Of a DNA stretch of 64,000 nucleotides, positions 24,201-39,200 are shown piece by piece (position 1 is the first letter of the stretch; each line of letters opens with the position of its first letter). Both the position numbers and the translations under genes were made by a program. This stretch comes from Isoetes taiwanensis. Taxonomy: Eukaryota; Streptophyta; Lycopodiopsida; Isoetales; Isoetaceae. The stretch is taken from positions 21,622,089 through 21,686,088 of the forward strand of contig JAJEKV010000005.1 in NCBI GenBank assembly GCA_021234155.1. The letters run 5' to 3'. Below the pieces are notes generated by a model. That model had not been told where the DNA came from, made no database searches, and saw only the letters and a list, made by a program, of their open reading frames with translations.

Positions 24201-27200
24201 ATTCCGGACGATTTGGCAGGGTCGATTTGCCATTCCGGAGCCTCCCCGGTGCCCGAACGACAAGACACTGCGGTTTCTACAAGGCCGACCTCGGGGCGCC
24301 CGGTTTGACAAGTTCTCGGACCGATCTGGAATCTTTGGGCCTTTCCCCAAGAGGGGCCCCGAAGCGGGAGGATCCAACGGCCGGATAGGGGAACCGGCCC
24401 GGAGGGTGGTCATTAGCAGCCCGGGGAACGCCGCCAGAAGGGCTGCCTCGGGAACTTTTGGATCCCCTCTTGGGGTCCGGACTCTCCCCTCTTGTGAGGG
24501 ATCCTTGCAAGGTCCCCCGGCCTCGCTTGACTTGGGGAAGGGTGCCAGCTCGGTTGTTGCCCGCAACGGGCTGCCCCACCGTTCTAATGCTAACCCTTTG
24601 ACCTAGACCTTCTCCGAAAATTTCGAAAATTGGGCTGTAGGCTGGAAATGGATTAGGATCCCACCGGGCAAAAAAATCAGAATTTATTTTCGCACAATGC
24701 ATTAATTGCTAATTTATGAATGTCTTGCCTTCGCAAAGCCCCGACTTCTACTTGCCACATCGGGAGGAGGACAGGCCCAAACTCCTCCGCTGGTTCCCCT
24801 TGCTCGTATTCTCGGCTGCAGCTTCTCGGCCAGGTCCCAAGTGCAACAAACCAAGTCTCGGCCCCCAAAACGCAAACCCTTCTAGAACCTGGCAACCCAC
24901 AGGGTTTACGTTTTGGAGGCCCTCTCCTTGTCAGATTCGGGCGGGACCTTGCGCCGCGGACTTGACGTGGAGTGGGGTGTTGACCTTGAGCACGGACCCT
25001 AAAAATCCCGGAAGCTGCTTGCCCCGAATTTCCTCTCCCCAAGGCCCTGGGGACGGACGGGCGACCTCCCCTCTCCGGAATCACGTTTTGGCTCTGCCAA
25101 TGGACTCAGAACGTCGACGTTGCCCTGGGGACCAAGTTCCGTGGCCGTAAGACCACCCGACCTCCAAGAAGCCAAAAGTAGCTCACTTCCATCACACTCG
25201 TAGTCAATTGGCCTAGGATGTGGATGCGGGATCTTGTCGTGGGGGGTGGAGTGTTTTTTCTTTGCAAAACCGACCTTTGTAACTTGCTCCCTAGGGTAAT
25301 TTCGCCATTCCGGACGATTTGGTGGTCGATTTGTTATTCCTGAGCCTCCTCCTGCGTCTCTAAACGACAAGACACGCTGGTTTCTACAAGGTCGACCTCG
25401 GGACGCCCAAGGGTTTGACAAGTTCTCCGGACCGACGGAATCTTTTGGGCCTTCCCCAAGAGGGGCCCCCCGAACGGAGGATCCAACGGCCGGATAGGGG
25501 GGAACCGGCCCGGGAGGGTGGTCATAGCGCGCGGCGGCCGGGGAGCCGCCAGAAGGGCTGCCTCGAACTTTTTTGATCCCCCTCTTGGGTCCTGGACTCT
25601 CTCCCCTCTTGTGAGGGATCCCTGCAAGGTCCCGGCCTCGCTTGACTTGGGGAAGGGTGCCAGCTCGGTTGCCCTCGCAACGGGCTGCCCCGACCGCTCT
25701 AATGCTAACCCTTTGACCTAGACCTTCTCCAAAAATTTCAAAATTGGGCTGTAGCCGGAAATGGATTAGGATTCCAGCTGGCAAAAAATCAGAATTTATT
25801 TTCGCACAATGCATTAATTGCGAATTTATGAATGTCTTGCCATCGCAAAGCGCCCCCGACTTCTACTTGCCACATCGGGAGGAGGACAGGCCCAAACTCC
25901 GCCCGTCTAGTTCCCCTTGCTCAGTATTCTCGGCTGGGCTTCTCGCCAGTCCCAAGTGCAGCAGACCTGCCTCGCCCCCAAAATGCAAACCCTTCTAGAA
26001 CACGGCAACCCGCGTGGTTTACGCTTTTTGGAGGCCCTCTCCTTGTCGATTCGGGCGGGACCTTGCTTGCCGTGGACTTGACGCGGGAGTGGGGTGTTGG
26101 CGCCGAGCACGGACCCTAAAATCCCCCTAAGCCGCTTGCCTCGAATTTCCTCTCCCCAAGGCCACAGGGGCCGGACGGGCGACCTCCCCTCTCGAATCGC
26201 GATTTGACTCCGCCAATGGACTCGAACGCCGACTTGCCGGGACCAAGTTCCGCGGGCGGAAGACCACCCGACCTCCAAGAAGCCAAAGTAGCTCACTTCC
26301 ATCACACTCGTAGTCAATTGGCCTAGGATGTGGATGCGGGATACTTGCCGCGGGAGGGCGTGAGTGTTTTTTTCTTTGCAAAACCGACCTTGTAACTTGC
26401 TCCCTAGGGTAATTTCGCCATTCCGACGATTTGGTGGTCGATTTGCCATTCCCGAGCCTCCCTGCGTCTCGAACGACAAGACATCGCGGTTTCTACAAGG
26501 TCGACCTCGGGGACGCCCCATGGTTTGACAAGTTCTCCGGACCGATCCGGAATCTTTTGGGCCTTCCCAAGAGGGGCCCCCCGAACGGAGGAGGATCCAA
26601 CTGGCCGGATAGGGGAACCGGCTCCGGAGGGTGGTCACAGCGTGCAGCCCGGGGAGCCGCCAGAAGGGCTGCCTCGGGAACTTTTTGGATCCCGCCTCTT
26701 GGGGTGGGACTCTCCCCTCTTGTGAGGGATCCCCGCAAGGTCCCGGCCTCGCTTGACTTGGGAAGGGTGCCTGCTGTTCCGCAACGGGCTGCCCCACCGC
26801 TCTAATGCTAACCCTTTGACCTAGACCTTCTCCCGAAAATTTGAAAAATTGGGCTGTGTGCTGGAAATGGATTAGGATTCCAGCCTGGCAAAAATCAGAA
26901 TTTATTTTCGCACAATGCATTAATTGCTTAATTTATGAATGTCTTGCCATCGCAAAAGCCCCCAGACTTCTACTTGCCACATCGGGAGGAGGACAGGCCC
27001 AAACTCCGCCCGCCAGTTCCCTTGTCCGTATTCTCGGCAAGCAGCCTTCTCGGCCAGGTCCCAGTGCAACAGACCAAGTCTCGCCCCAAAACGCAAACCC
27101 TTCTAGAACCTGGCAACCCACGTGGTTTAAGTTTTGAGGCCCTCTCCTTGTCGATTCTCAAGCGGACCTTGCGCCGCGGACTTGACGTGGAGTGGGGGGT

Positions 27201-30200
27201 GTTGACGCCAGAGCACGGACCCTAAAATCCCCCCTAAGCCGCTTGCCGAATTTCCTCTCCCAAGGCCCTGAGGGGCTGGGACGGCTGACCTCCCCTCTCA
27301 GGAATCGCGATTTGACTCTCGCCAATGGACTCGTAACGCCGACGCTGCCACGGGGACCAAGTTCCGCGGGGCGTAAGACCACCCGACCTCCAAGAAGCGC
27401 CAAAGTAGCTCACTTCCATCACACTCGTAGTCAATTGGCCTAGGATGTGGATCACGGGATCTTGCCGTGGAGGCGTGAGTGTTTCTTTCTTTGCAAAACC
27501 GACCTTGTAACTTGCTCCCTAGGGTAATTTCTGTCATTAGGACGATTTGGCAGTGGTCGATTTGCCATTAGGAGCCTCCCTGCGTCTCGAACGACAAGAC
27601 ACTGCGGTTTCTACAAGGCCGACCTCGGGGCTATCCGCCCGGTTTGACAAGTTCTCCGGACCGATCTGAATCTTTTGGGCCTTCCCAAGAAGGGGGCCCC
27701 CGAGCGGAGGATCCAACCTGGCCGGATAGGGGGGAACCGCCCCGAGGGTGGTCATTTAGCAGCGACCCCAGGGGGAGCTGCCGTGAAGGGCTGCCTCGGG
27801 AACTTTTTTGGATCCCGCCTCTTGGGTCCCGGACTCTCCCCTCTTGTGAGGGATCCCCGCAAGGTCCCGGCCTCGCTTTGACTTGGGGAAGGGTGCCGGC
27901 TGGTTGCTCCCCGCAACGGGCTGCCCCACCGTTCTAATGCTAACCCTTTGACCTAGACCTTCTCCAAAAATTTCGAAAATTGGGCTGTGTGTGCTGGAAA
28001 TGGATTAGGATTCCAGCTGGCAAAAATCAGAATTTATTTTCGCACAATGCATTAATTGCGAATTTATGAATGTCTTGCCACACGCAAAAGCCCCGACTTC
28101 TACTTGCCACATCGGGAGGAGGACAGGCCCAAACTCCCGGCCCGCCAGTTCCCCTTGCTCCGTATTCTCGGGCTGCAGCTTCTCGGCCAGTCCCAAGTGC
28201 AACAAACCAAGTCTCGCCCCCAAAACGCAAAACCCTTCTAGAACCTCGCAACCCACGTGGTTTACGCGTTTTGGAGGCCCCTCCTTGTCAAATTCGCAAG
28301 GGACCTTGCGCCGTGACTTGACGTGGAGTGGGGGTGTTGACGCCAGAAGCACGGACCCTAAAATCCCGAAGCTGCTTGCCCCCAATTTCCTCTCCCAAGG
28401 CCCCTGGGGCCTGACGGGCACCTCCCTCTCCGAATCGCGATTTGACTCTCGCCAATGGACTCAGAACGCCGACTTGCCACGGGGACCAAGTTCCGTGGGC
28501 GAAGACCACCCCGACCTCCAAGAAGCGCCAAAGTAGCTCACTTCCATCACACTCGTAGTCAATTGGCCTAGGATGTGGATGCGGGATACTGTCGTGGAGG
28601 GCGTGAGTGTTTCTTTCTTTTGCAAAACCGACCTTGTAACTTGCTCCCTAGGGTAATTTCGCCATTCCGACGATTTGGCAGGGTCGATTTGCCATTCCCG
28701 AGCCTCCCTGCGTGCGAACGACAAGACACTGCGGTTTCTACAAGGTCGGCCTTTCGGGACGCCCGCTGTTTGACAAGTTCTCGGGACCGATTCGGAATCT
28801 TTTGGGCCTTCCCGAAGGGGCCCCCCGAACGGAGGATCCAACGGGTCGGATAGGGGAACCGGCCCCGGAGGGTGGTCATTAGCGCTGCGCCCCGGGAGGG
28901 CCAGAAGGGCTGCCTCGGGAACTTTTTGGATCCCGCCTCTTGGGGTCGGACTCTCCCCTCTTGTGAGGGATCCTTGCAAGGTCCCCGGCCTCGTTTGACT
29001 TGGGGAAGGGTGCGGCTTCGGTTGCCCCTCCCCGCAACGGCTGCCCCGACCGTTCTAATGCTAACCCTTTGACCTAGACCTTCTCCAAAATTTCGAAAAT
29101 TGGGCCGGTGTCTTTGGAAATGGATTAGGATTCCAGCTGGGTAAAAAATCAGAATTTATTTTCGTACAATGCATTAATTGCGAATTTATGAATGTCTTGC
29201 CACTGCAAAAGCGCCCCCCGACTTCTACTTGCCACATCGGGAGGAGGACAGGCCCAAACTCCACTCCGTCAGTTCCCCTTGCTCCGTATTCTCGGCCGCA
29301 GCCTTCCGGCCAGGTCCCAAGTGCAACAAACCAAGTCTCGCCCCCAAAATGCAAACCCTTCTAGAACCTCGGCAACCCACGTGGTTTACGCTTTGGAGGC
29401 CCTCTCCTTGTCGATTCGGCGGGACCTTGCGCCGCGACTTGACGTGGAGTGGGGGTGTTGACGCCAGAGCACGGACCCTAAAATCCCCCCGGAAGCTGCT
29501 TGCCCCGAATTTCCTCTCCCCAAGGCCCTGGGGACGGACGGGCGACCTCCCCTCTCCGGAATCGCGATTTGACTCTGCCAATGGACTCAGGTAACGCCGA
29601 CGTTGCCACGGGGACCAAGTTCCGCGGGCCGTAAGACCACCCGACTTCCAAGAAGCGCCAAAGTAGCTCACTTCCATCACACTCGTAGTCAATTGGCCTA
29701 GGATGTGGATGCGGGATACTGTCGTGGAGGGCGTGAGTGTTTCTTTCTTTTGCAAAACCGACCTTGTAACTTGCTCCCTAGGGTAATTTCGCCATTCCGG
29801 ACGATTTGGCAGGGTCGATTTGCCATTCCGGAGCCTCCCTGCGTCTCTAACGACAAGACAATGCGGTTTCTACAAGGCCGACCTCGGGACGGTTTGACAA
29901 GTTCTCTGACCGACGGAATCTTTTGGGCCTTCGAAGAGGGGCCCCCGAACGAGGATCCAACGGTCGGATAGGGGAACCGGGCCGGGGAGGGTGGTCATTA
30001 GCGCAGCCGGCCGGGGGGAGCCGCCAGAAGGGCTGCCTCGGGAACTTTTTGATCCCGCCTCTTGGGGTCAGGACTCTCCCCTCTTGTGAGGGATCCCCGC
30101 AAGGTCCCTGGCCTCGTTTGACTTGGGGAAGGGTGCGCCCGGTTGTTCCCGCAACGGGCTGCCCCGACCGCTCTAATGCTAACCCTTTGACCTAGACCTT

Positions 30201-33200
30201 CTCCGAAAATTTTTAAAAATTGGGCCGTGTGCTGGAAATGGATTAGGATTCCGGCCGGCAAAAAAATCAGAATTTATTTTCGCACAATGCATTAATTGCT
30301 AATTTATGAATGTCTTGCCATGCAAAAGCGCCCGGACTTCTACTTGCCACATCGGGAGGAGGACAGGCCCAAACTCCGCCTCCGCCGGGTTCCCCTTGCT
30401 CCGTGATTCTCCATTCGCGGCTTCTCGCCAGGTCCCAAGTGCAACAGACCAAGTCTCGCCCCAAAACGCAAAACCCTTCTAGAACCTCGCAACCCACGGG
30501 GTTTACGTTTTTGGAGGCCCTCTCCTTGTCGATTCGGCGGGACCTTTGCTGACTTGACGTGGAGTGGGGGGTGTTGGACATGACCACGGACCCTAAAAAT
30601 CCCGGAAGTCGCTTGCCCTGAATTTCCTCTCCCCAAGGCCTGGGGCCCGGACGCGACCTCCCCTCCTCTCCGGAATCGCGATTTGGCTCGCCAATGGACT
30701 CAAAGCGTCAACGTTGCCGGGGACCAAGTTCCGTGGCCGTAAGACCACCCGACCTCCAAGAAGCGCCAAAGTAGCTCACTTCCATCACACTCGTGAGTCA
30801 ATTGGCCTAGGATGTGGATGCGGGGATACCGTCGTGGAGGGCGTGAGTGTTTCTTTCTTTGCAAAACCGACCTTGTAACTTGCTCCCTAGGGTAATTTCG
30901 CCATTCGGACGATTTGGCGGTGGTCGATTTGCCATTCCGAGCCTCAGCGTCTCGAACGACAAGACATCTGCGGTTTCTACAAGGCCGAGGGGGGCCCGCT
31001 GGGTTTGACAAGTTCTCCGGACCGATCTGGAATCTTTTGGGCCTTCCCAAGAGGGGCCTGAACGGAGGATCCAACGGCCGGATAGGGGAACCGGCCCGGA
31101 GGAGGGTGGTCATTAGCGTGCACCCCCGGGAGCGCCGCCAGGAAGGGCTGCCTCGGGAACTTTTTTTGATCCCGCCTCTTGGGGTGGGGACTCTCCCCTC
31201 TTGTGAGGGATCCCCGCAAGGTCCCTGGCCTCGCTTGACTTGGGAAGGGTGCCAGCTTCGGTTGCAACACCTCCCCCCACGGCCGCTCCCCCGACCGTTC
31301 TAATGCTAACCCTTTGACCTAGACCTTCTCCGAAAATTTAGAAAATTGGGCTGTGTGCTGGAAATGGATTAGGATTCCAGCTGGCAAAAAATCAGAATTT
31401 ATTTTCGTACAATGCATTAATTGCGAATTTATGAATGTCTTGCCACCGCAAGCGCCCCGACTTCTACTTGCCACCGGAGGAGGAGGACAGGCCCAAACTC
31501 CGCCTCCGCCGGTTCCCCTTGTTCCGTATTATTCTCGGCTGCAGCTTCTCGCCAGTCCCAAGTGCAACAAACCAAGTCTCGCCCCCAAAACGCAAACCCT
31601 TCTAGAACCCGCAACCCACGTGGTTTACGTTTTGAGGCCCTCTTGTCGATTCGGGCGGGACCTTGCGCCGTGACTTGACGCGGGAGTGGGGTGTTGACGC
31701 CAGAGCACGGACCCTAAAATCCCCCCGGAAGCTGCTTGCCCCGAATTTCCTCTCCCCAAGGCCCCGGGGCGGACCCGGGCACCTCCCCCTCCTGAACCGC
31801 GATTTGGCTCGCCAATGGACTCCGAACGTCGACGCGTTGCCCTGGGGACCAAGTTCCGCGGGTTTAAGACCACCCGACCTCCAAGAAGCGCCAAAGTAGC
31901 TCACTTCCATCACACTCGTAGTCAATTGGCCTAGGATGTGGATGCGGGATACTGTCGTGGAGGGCGTGAGTGTTTCTTTCTTTTGCAAAACCGACCTTGT
32001 AACTTGCTCCCTAGGGTAATTTCGCCATTCCGGACGATTTGGCAGGGTCGATTTGCCATTCCGAGCCTCCTGCGTGCCGAACGACAAGACACTGCGCGGT
32101 TTCTACAAGGCCGACCTCAGGGCGCCTGGGTGGTTTGACAAGTTCTCGGACCGATCTGGAATCTTTTGGGCCTTCCCAAGAGGGGCCCCCGAACGGAGGA
32201 TCCAACGGGTCGGATAGGGGAACCGGGCCGGGAGGGTGGTCATTATTAGCGTGGCCCGGGAGCGGCCGCCAGAAGGGCTGCCTCGGGGAACTTTTTTTGA
32301 TCCCGCCTCTTGGGGTCCCGGACTCTCCCCCTCTTGTGAGGGATCCCCTGCAAGGTCCCGGCCTCGCTTTGACTTGGGGAAGGGTGCATTTCGGGTTGTT
32401 CCGCAAGGGGCTGCCCCAACCGCTCTAATGCTAACCCTTTGACCTAGACCTTCTCCAAAAATTTCAAAATTGGGCCGTGTCTTTGGAAATGGATTAGGAT
32501 TCCAGCTGGCAAAAATCAGAATTTATTTTCGCACAATGCATTAATTGCTTAATTTATGAATGTCTTGCCATTGCAAAAAGCCCCGACTTCTACTTGCCAC
32601 ATCGGGAGGAGGAGGCCCAAACTCCACTCCGCCGGGCCCCTTGCTCAGTATTCTCGGCTGCAGCTTCTCGGCAGGTCCCAAGTGCAACAAACCAAGTCTC
32701 GCCCCAAAACGCAAACCCTTCTAGAACCCTCGGCAACCCACGTGGTTTACGCTTTTGGAGGCCCCTCCTTGTCGATTCGGGCGGGACCTTGCGCCGTGAC
32801 TTGACGTGGAGTGGGGGTGTTGACGCTAGAGCACGGACCCTAAAATCCCCCCCCGGAAGCCGCTTGCCCGAATTTCCTCTCCCCAAGGCCCTCCCGGGAC
32901 GGACGGGCGACCTCCCCTCTCCCGAATCGCGATTTGACTCGCCAATGGACCTTAACGCCGACGTTGCCCCAGGGGACCAAGTTCGTGGGCTGAAGACCAC
33001 CCGACCTCCAAGAAGCCAAAGTAGCTCACTTCCATCACACTTTCGAGTCAATTGGCCTAGGATGTGGATGCGGGATCTTGCCGTGGAGGGCGTGGAGTGT
33101 TTCTTTCTTTTGCAAAACCGACCTTGTAACTTGCTCCCTAGGGTAATTTCGCCATTAGGACGATTTGGCAGTGGTCGATTTGCCATTCCGAGCCTCCCCG

Positions 33201-36200
33201 TGTTCGAACGACAAGACACTGCGGTTTCTACAAGGCCACCCTCGACGCCTATGCGGTTTGACAAGTTCTTAGGACCGACCGAATCTTTTGGGCCTTCCCA
33301 AGAGGGGCCCCTGAACGGAGCATCCAACGGGCCGGATAGGGGAACCGGGCCCGGGAGGGTGGTCATTAGCTTCTCGGGAGTAGCCGCCAGAAGGCTTTTT
33401 CGGGAACTTTTTTGATCTTTATTCTTGGGGTCCTGGACTCTCCCCCTTGTGAGGGATCCCCCAAGGTCCCGCGCCTCGTTTGACTTGGGAAGGGTGCCGC
33501 CTCAAGTTGCCCCACAAACCGGCTGCCCCGACCGCTCTAATGCTAACCCTTTGACCTAGACCTTCTCCAAAAATTTCAAAATTGGGGTGTCTTTGGAGAT
33601 GGGTTAGGAATCCAGCCGGCAAAAAATCAGGAATTTATTTTCGACAATGCATTAATTATGTAATTTATGAATGTCTTGCCACTGCAAAAGCCCGACTTCT
33701 ACTTGCCACATCGGGAGGAGGACAGGCCCAAACTCCGCTCCGTCAGGCCTCTTGTTCGTATTCTACTGCAGCTTTCGGCCAGTCCCAGTGCAAACCAAGT
33801 CTCGCCCCCAAAACGCAAAACCCTTCTAGAACCGGCAACCCACTGTGGTTTACGCTTTGGAGGCCTCTCCTTGTCGATTCGGGCGGGACCGCCGCGGACT
33901 TGACGCGGAGTGGGGGTGTTGACGCCTTGAGCACGGACCCTAAAATCCCGGAAGCCGCTTGCCCGAATTTCCTCTCCCCAAGGCCCCGGGGATCTGACGC
34001 TTACCTCCCCTCCGGAATCGCGATTTGACTCGCCAATGGACTCGAACGCCGACGCGCCCTCGGGGACCAAGTTCCGTAATGAAGACCACCCGACCTCCAA
34101 GAAGCGCCAAAGTAGCTCACTTCCATCACACTTGTAGTCAATTGGCCTAGGATGTGGATGCGGGATACCGGCCGCGGAGGGCGGAGTGTTTTCTTTCTTT
34201 TGCAAAACCGACATTGTAACTTGCTCCCTAGGTAATTTCGCCATTCCCGACGATTTGGTGTGTGGTCGATTTGCCATTAGGAGCCTCCCCGTGCCCTCGA
34301 ACGACAAGACAATGCGGTTTCTACAAGGCCGACTAATTTTCCGCTACGGTTTGACAAGTTCTCCTGACCGATCTGGAATCTTTTGGGCCTTCCCCAAGAG
34401 GGGCCCTTGAACGGAGGATCCAACGGCCGGATAGGGGAACCGGCCCGGAGGGTGGTCAGCGCACTCCCCTGGGAGCGCCGCCAGAAGGGCTGCCTTCTGA
34501 ACTTTTTGGATCCCGCGCCTGGGGGTCCGGACTCTCCCCTCTTGTGAGGGGATCCCCGCAAGGTCCCCGGGCCTCGCTTGACTTGGGAAGGGTGCCAGCC
34601 GGTTGTCTCCCGCACCCGCTGCCCGACCGCTCTAATGCTAACCCTTTGACCTAGACCTTCTCCTAAAATTTTTCAAAATTGGGCGTGTGGCCGGAAATGG
34701 ATTAGGATTCCAGGTGGCAAAAAATCAGAATTTATTTTCGCACAATGCATTAATTGCGAATTTATGAATGTCTTTACCACGCAAAAGCGCCCCCGACTTC
34801 TACTTGCCACATCGGGAGGAGGACAGGCCCAAACTCCGCCTCCGCCGGTTCCCCTTGTTCGTGATTCTCGAGGTTGCAGCCTTCTCGCCAGTCCCAAGTG
34901 CAACAAACCAAGTCTCGCCCCCAAAACGCAAACCCTTCTAGAACCGGCAACCCACGTGGTTTACGCTTTGGAGGCCCTCTCCTTGTCGGTCCGGAGGCGG
35001 GACCTTGCGCCGCGGACTTGACGTGGAGTGGGGGGTGTTGACGCTGAGAGCACGGACCCCAAAAATCCCCCCGAATTTGCCCTCAATTTCCTCTCCCCAA
35101 GGCCCCGGGACGGGACGGCGACCTCCCCTCCGAGGAATCGCGATTTGACTCTCGCCAATGGACTCGGAGAACGCCGACATTGCCCGGGGACCAAGTTCGC
35201 GGGCTGTAAGACCACCCGACCTCCAAGAAGCCAAAGTAGCTCACTTCCATCACACTCGTAGTCAATTGGCCTAGGATGTGGATGCGGATACCGCCGCGGG
35301 AGGGCGTGAGTGTTTTCTTTTGCAAACCCACCTTGTAACTTGCTCCCTAGGGTAATTTCGCCATTGGGGACGATTTGGCAGGGTCGATTTGCCATTCCGG
35401 AGCCTCCCGGTGCGAACGACAAGACATCATGCCCGGTTTCTACAAGGCCGACGGGCCCTGAGGGTGGACGCTTCCGCCGTTTGACAAGTTCTCCCGACCC
35501 CCCCGGAATCTTTTGGGCCTTCAAGAGGGGCCCCTCGAACGGAGCATCCAACGGCCGGATAGGGGAACCGGGCTCGGGAGGGTGGTCATTGCATTTATCC
35601 CCTGGGAGCCGCCAGGAAGGGCTGCCTCCGGAACTTTTTTGATCCCTCTTGGGGTCCCTGGACTCTCCCCTCTTGTGAGGGATCCCCGCAAGGTCCCCGC
35701 CTCGCTTTGACTTGGGAAGGGTGCCTCGGTTGCTCCCCGCTAAAATCCGCTGCCCCGACCGCTCTAATGCTAACCCTTTGACCTAGACCTTCTCCTAAAA
35801 TTTCAAAATTGGGCTGTGTCTTTGAAATGGATTAGGAATTAAGATTCCGCCAAAAAATCAGAATTTATTTTCGCACAATGCATTAATTTGCGTAATTTAT
35901 GAATGTCTTGCCACACGCAAAAGCCCCCGACTTCTACTTGCCACATCGGGAGGAGGACAGGCCCAAACTCCGCTCCTCCGCCGGGCCCCTTGTTCCGTGA
36001 TTCACCATTTTGCGGCTTCTGAGCCGCCAGTCCAAGTGCCTTCAGACCAAGTCCCCGCCCCAAAACGCAAACCCTTCTAGAACCCGCAACCCACGTGGTT
36101 TACGTTTTGGAGGCCCTCTCCTTGTCCGTTCGGGGGGGACCTTGGCGCCGCGGACTTGACGCGGGAGTGGGGGTGTTGACGCCAGAAAGCACGGACCCTA

Positions 36201-39200
36201 AAATCCCCTCGAAGCCGCTTTGCCCCGAATTTCCTCTCCCCAAGGCCCCCGGGGACGGGACGGGCGACCTCCCTCTCCGAATCGCGATTTGACTCGCCAA
36301 TGGACTCAGAACGCCAACGTTGCCCTCGGGACCAAGTTCGCGGGCGAAAAGACCACCCACCTCCAAGAAGCGCCAAAGTAGCTCACTTCCATCACACTCG
36401 TAGTCAATTGGCCTAGGATGTGGATGCGATACCGTCGTGGGAGGGCGGAGTGTTTCTTTTTTTGCAAAACCGACCTTGTAACTTGCTCCCTAGGGTAATT
36501 TCGCCATTCGGACGATTTGGCAGGGTCGATTTGCCATTCCGAGCCTCCCTGCGCCCGAACGACAAGACATCTGCGGTTTCTACAAGGCCGAGCCTCGGAT
36601 TCCCCAGCGGTTTGACAAGTTCTCCGACCGATCTGGAATCTTTTGGGCCTTCCAAGAGGGCCCCCGAACGGAGGATCCAACGGCCGGGAGGGGAACAGGG
36701 GCTCCGGAGGGTGGTCATTAGCGCAGCCCCCGGGGAGCGCCGCGAAGGAAGGGTCCTGGGAACTTTTTGGATCCCGCCTCTTGGGGTGGGACTCTCCCCT
36801 CTTGTGAGGGATCCCCGCAAGGTCCCCGCCTCGTTTGACTTGGGGAAGGGTGCCAGCTCTGGTTATGTTGCAACGGGCTGCCCCAACCGCTCTAATGCTA
36901 ACCCTTTGACCTAGACCTTCTCCAAAAAATTTCGAAAATTGGGTCGTAGGCCGGAAATGGATTAGATTCCAAATTGGCAAAAATCAGAATTTATTTTCGT
37001 ACAATGCATTAATTGCGAATTTATGAATGTCTTGCCACCGCAAAAAGCCCCGGACTTCTACTTGCCACATCGGGAGGAGGACAGGCCCAAACTCCACTCC
37101 GCCGGTTCCCTTGCTCCCGTATTCTCTGGGCTGCGGCTTCGGCGCCAGTCCCAAGCGCAACAAACCAAGTCTTCGCCCCCAAAACGCCAAACCCTTCTAG
37201 AACCTCGCAACCCACGTGGTTTACGCGTTTTGGAGGCCCTCTCCTTGTCGATTCGGGCGGGACCTTTGCGCCCGTGACTTGACGTGGAGGGGGGGGTGTT
37301 GACGCCGTGAGCACGGACCCTAAAATCCCCCTAAGAAGCTTGCCGAATTTCCTCTCCCCAAGGCCCTCGGGACTCGGGGCGAGGCGACTCCCTCTCCGAA
37401 TCGCGATTTGACTCGCCAATGGACTTTCAACGTCGGCGTTGCCACAGGGACCAAGTTCCGCGGGCCGTAAGACCACCCGACCTCCAAGAAGCGCCAAAGT
37501 AGCTCACTTCCATCACACTTGTAGTCAATTGGCCTAGGATGTGGATGCGGGATACCGTCGTGGAGGGCGTGGAGTGTTTCTTTCTTTTGCAAAACCGACC
37601 TTGTAACTTGCTCCCTAGGGTAATTTCGCCATTCCCGACGATTTGGCGGGGGTCGATTTGCCATTCGAGCCTCCTGGTCTCGAACGACAAGACACCGCGG
37701 TTTCTACAAGGCCGACCTCAGACGCCCGCGGTTTGACAAGTTCTTCGGGACCGACCGGAATCTTTTGGGCCTTCAAGAGGGGCCCCCGAACGGAGCATCC
37801 AACGGCCGGATAGGGGAACCGGCTCCGGAGGGTGGTCATTAGCGCAGCAGACCCTCGGGAGCGCCGCCAGAAGGGCTGCCTCGAACTTTTTTGATCCCGC
37901 CTCTTGGGGTCCTGGACTCTCCCTCTTGTGAGGGATCCCCGCAAGGTCCTGGCCTCGCTTGACTTGGGGAAGGGTGTGCTGTTCGGTTGCAATCCGCTGC
38001 GGGCTGCCCCGACCGCTCTAATGCTAACCCTTTGACCTAGACCTTCTCCCAAAATTTCTGAAAATTGGGTGTGTGCTGGAGATGGGTTAGGAATCCAGCC
38101 GGCAAAAAAATCAGAATTTATTTTCGTACAATGCATTAATTGCGAATTTATGAATGTCTTGCCATCGCAAAAGCCCCGACTTCTACTTGCCACATCGGGG
38201 GAGGAGGACAGGCCCAAACTCCGCTCCGCCAGTTCCCCTTGTCCGTATTCTGGGCCGCGCTTCTCGGCCAGGTCCCAAGTAACAGAGACCAAGTCCCGCC
38301 CCCAAAACGCAAACCCTTCTAGAACCTCGCAACCCACTGTGGTTTACGCTTTTGGAGGCTCTCCTTGTCGAGCCGGGGGACCTTGCGCTCGCGACTTGAC
38401 GCGGGAGTGGGGGTGTTGACGCGAGCACGGACCCTAAAATCCCCCGAAGCCGCTTGCAATTTCCTCTCCCAAGGCCCTGGGGCCTGACGGGCGACCTCCC
38501 CTCTCCGGAATCGCGATTTGACTCTGCCAATGGACTCAGAACGTCGACATTGCCCTCGGGACCAAGTTCCGTGGGCTGAAGACCACCGACCTCCAAGAAG
38601 CCAAAGTAGCTCACTTCCATCACACTCGTAGTCAATTGGCCTAGGATGTGGATGCGGGATACTGTCGTGGAGGGCGTGAGTGTTTCTTTCTTTTGCAAAA
38701 CCGACCTTGTAACTTGCTCCCTAGGGTAATTTCGCCATTCCGGACGATTTGGCAGGGTCGATTGCCATTCGAGCCTGGTCGAACGACAAGACTACTTGCA
38801 GTTTCTACAAGGTTAATTCCTCGTGACGCCGCTGTTTGACAAGTTCTCCCGACCGATCTGGAATCTTTTGGGCCTTCCCCAAGAGGGCCCTTGAACGGAG
38901 GGATCCAAATGGCCGGATAGGGGAACCGGCTCCCGGAGGGTGGTCATTAGCGCAGCCCGGAGAGCGCTGCTGTGAAGGGCTGCCGGGAACTTTTTTTTGG
39001 ATCCCCTGCCTTGGGGTGGGACTCTCCCCTCTTGTGAGGGATCCCTGCAAGGTCCCCGCCTCGCTTTTGACTTGGGAAGGGTGCCAGCCCGTTGCCCCGC
39101 ACCCGGCTGCCCCGACCGCTCTAATGCTAACCCTTTGACCTAGACCTTCTCCCAAAAATTTCAAAATTGGGCTGTGTGCTGAAATGGATTAGGATTCCAG

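Noticed and set aside
25907-26920. Longest open frame in the window's G+C-rich part (337 codons, minus strand), plus dozens of similar frames at 20-42 kb
   Set aside because: They lie in a tandem array, change frame from unit to unit, and have no conserved product. High G+C lowers stop frequency.
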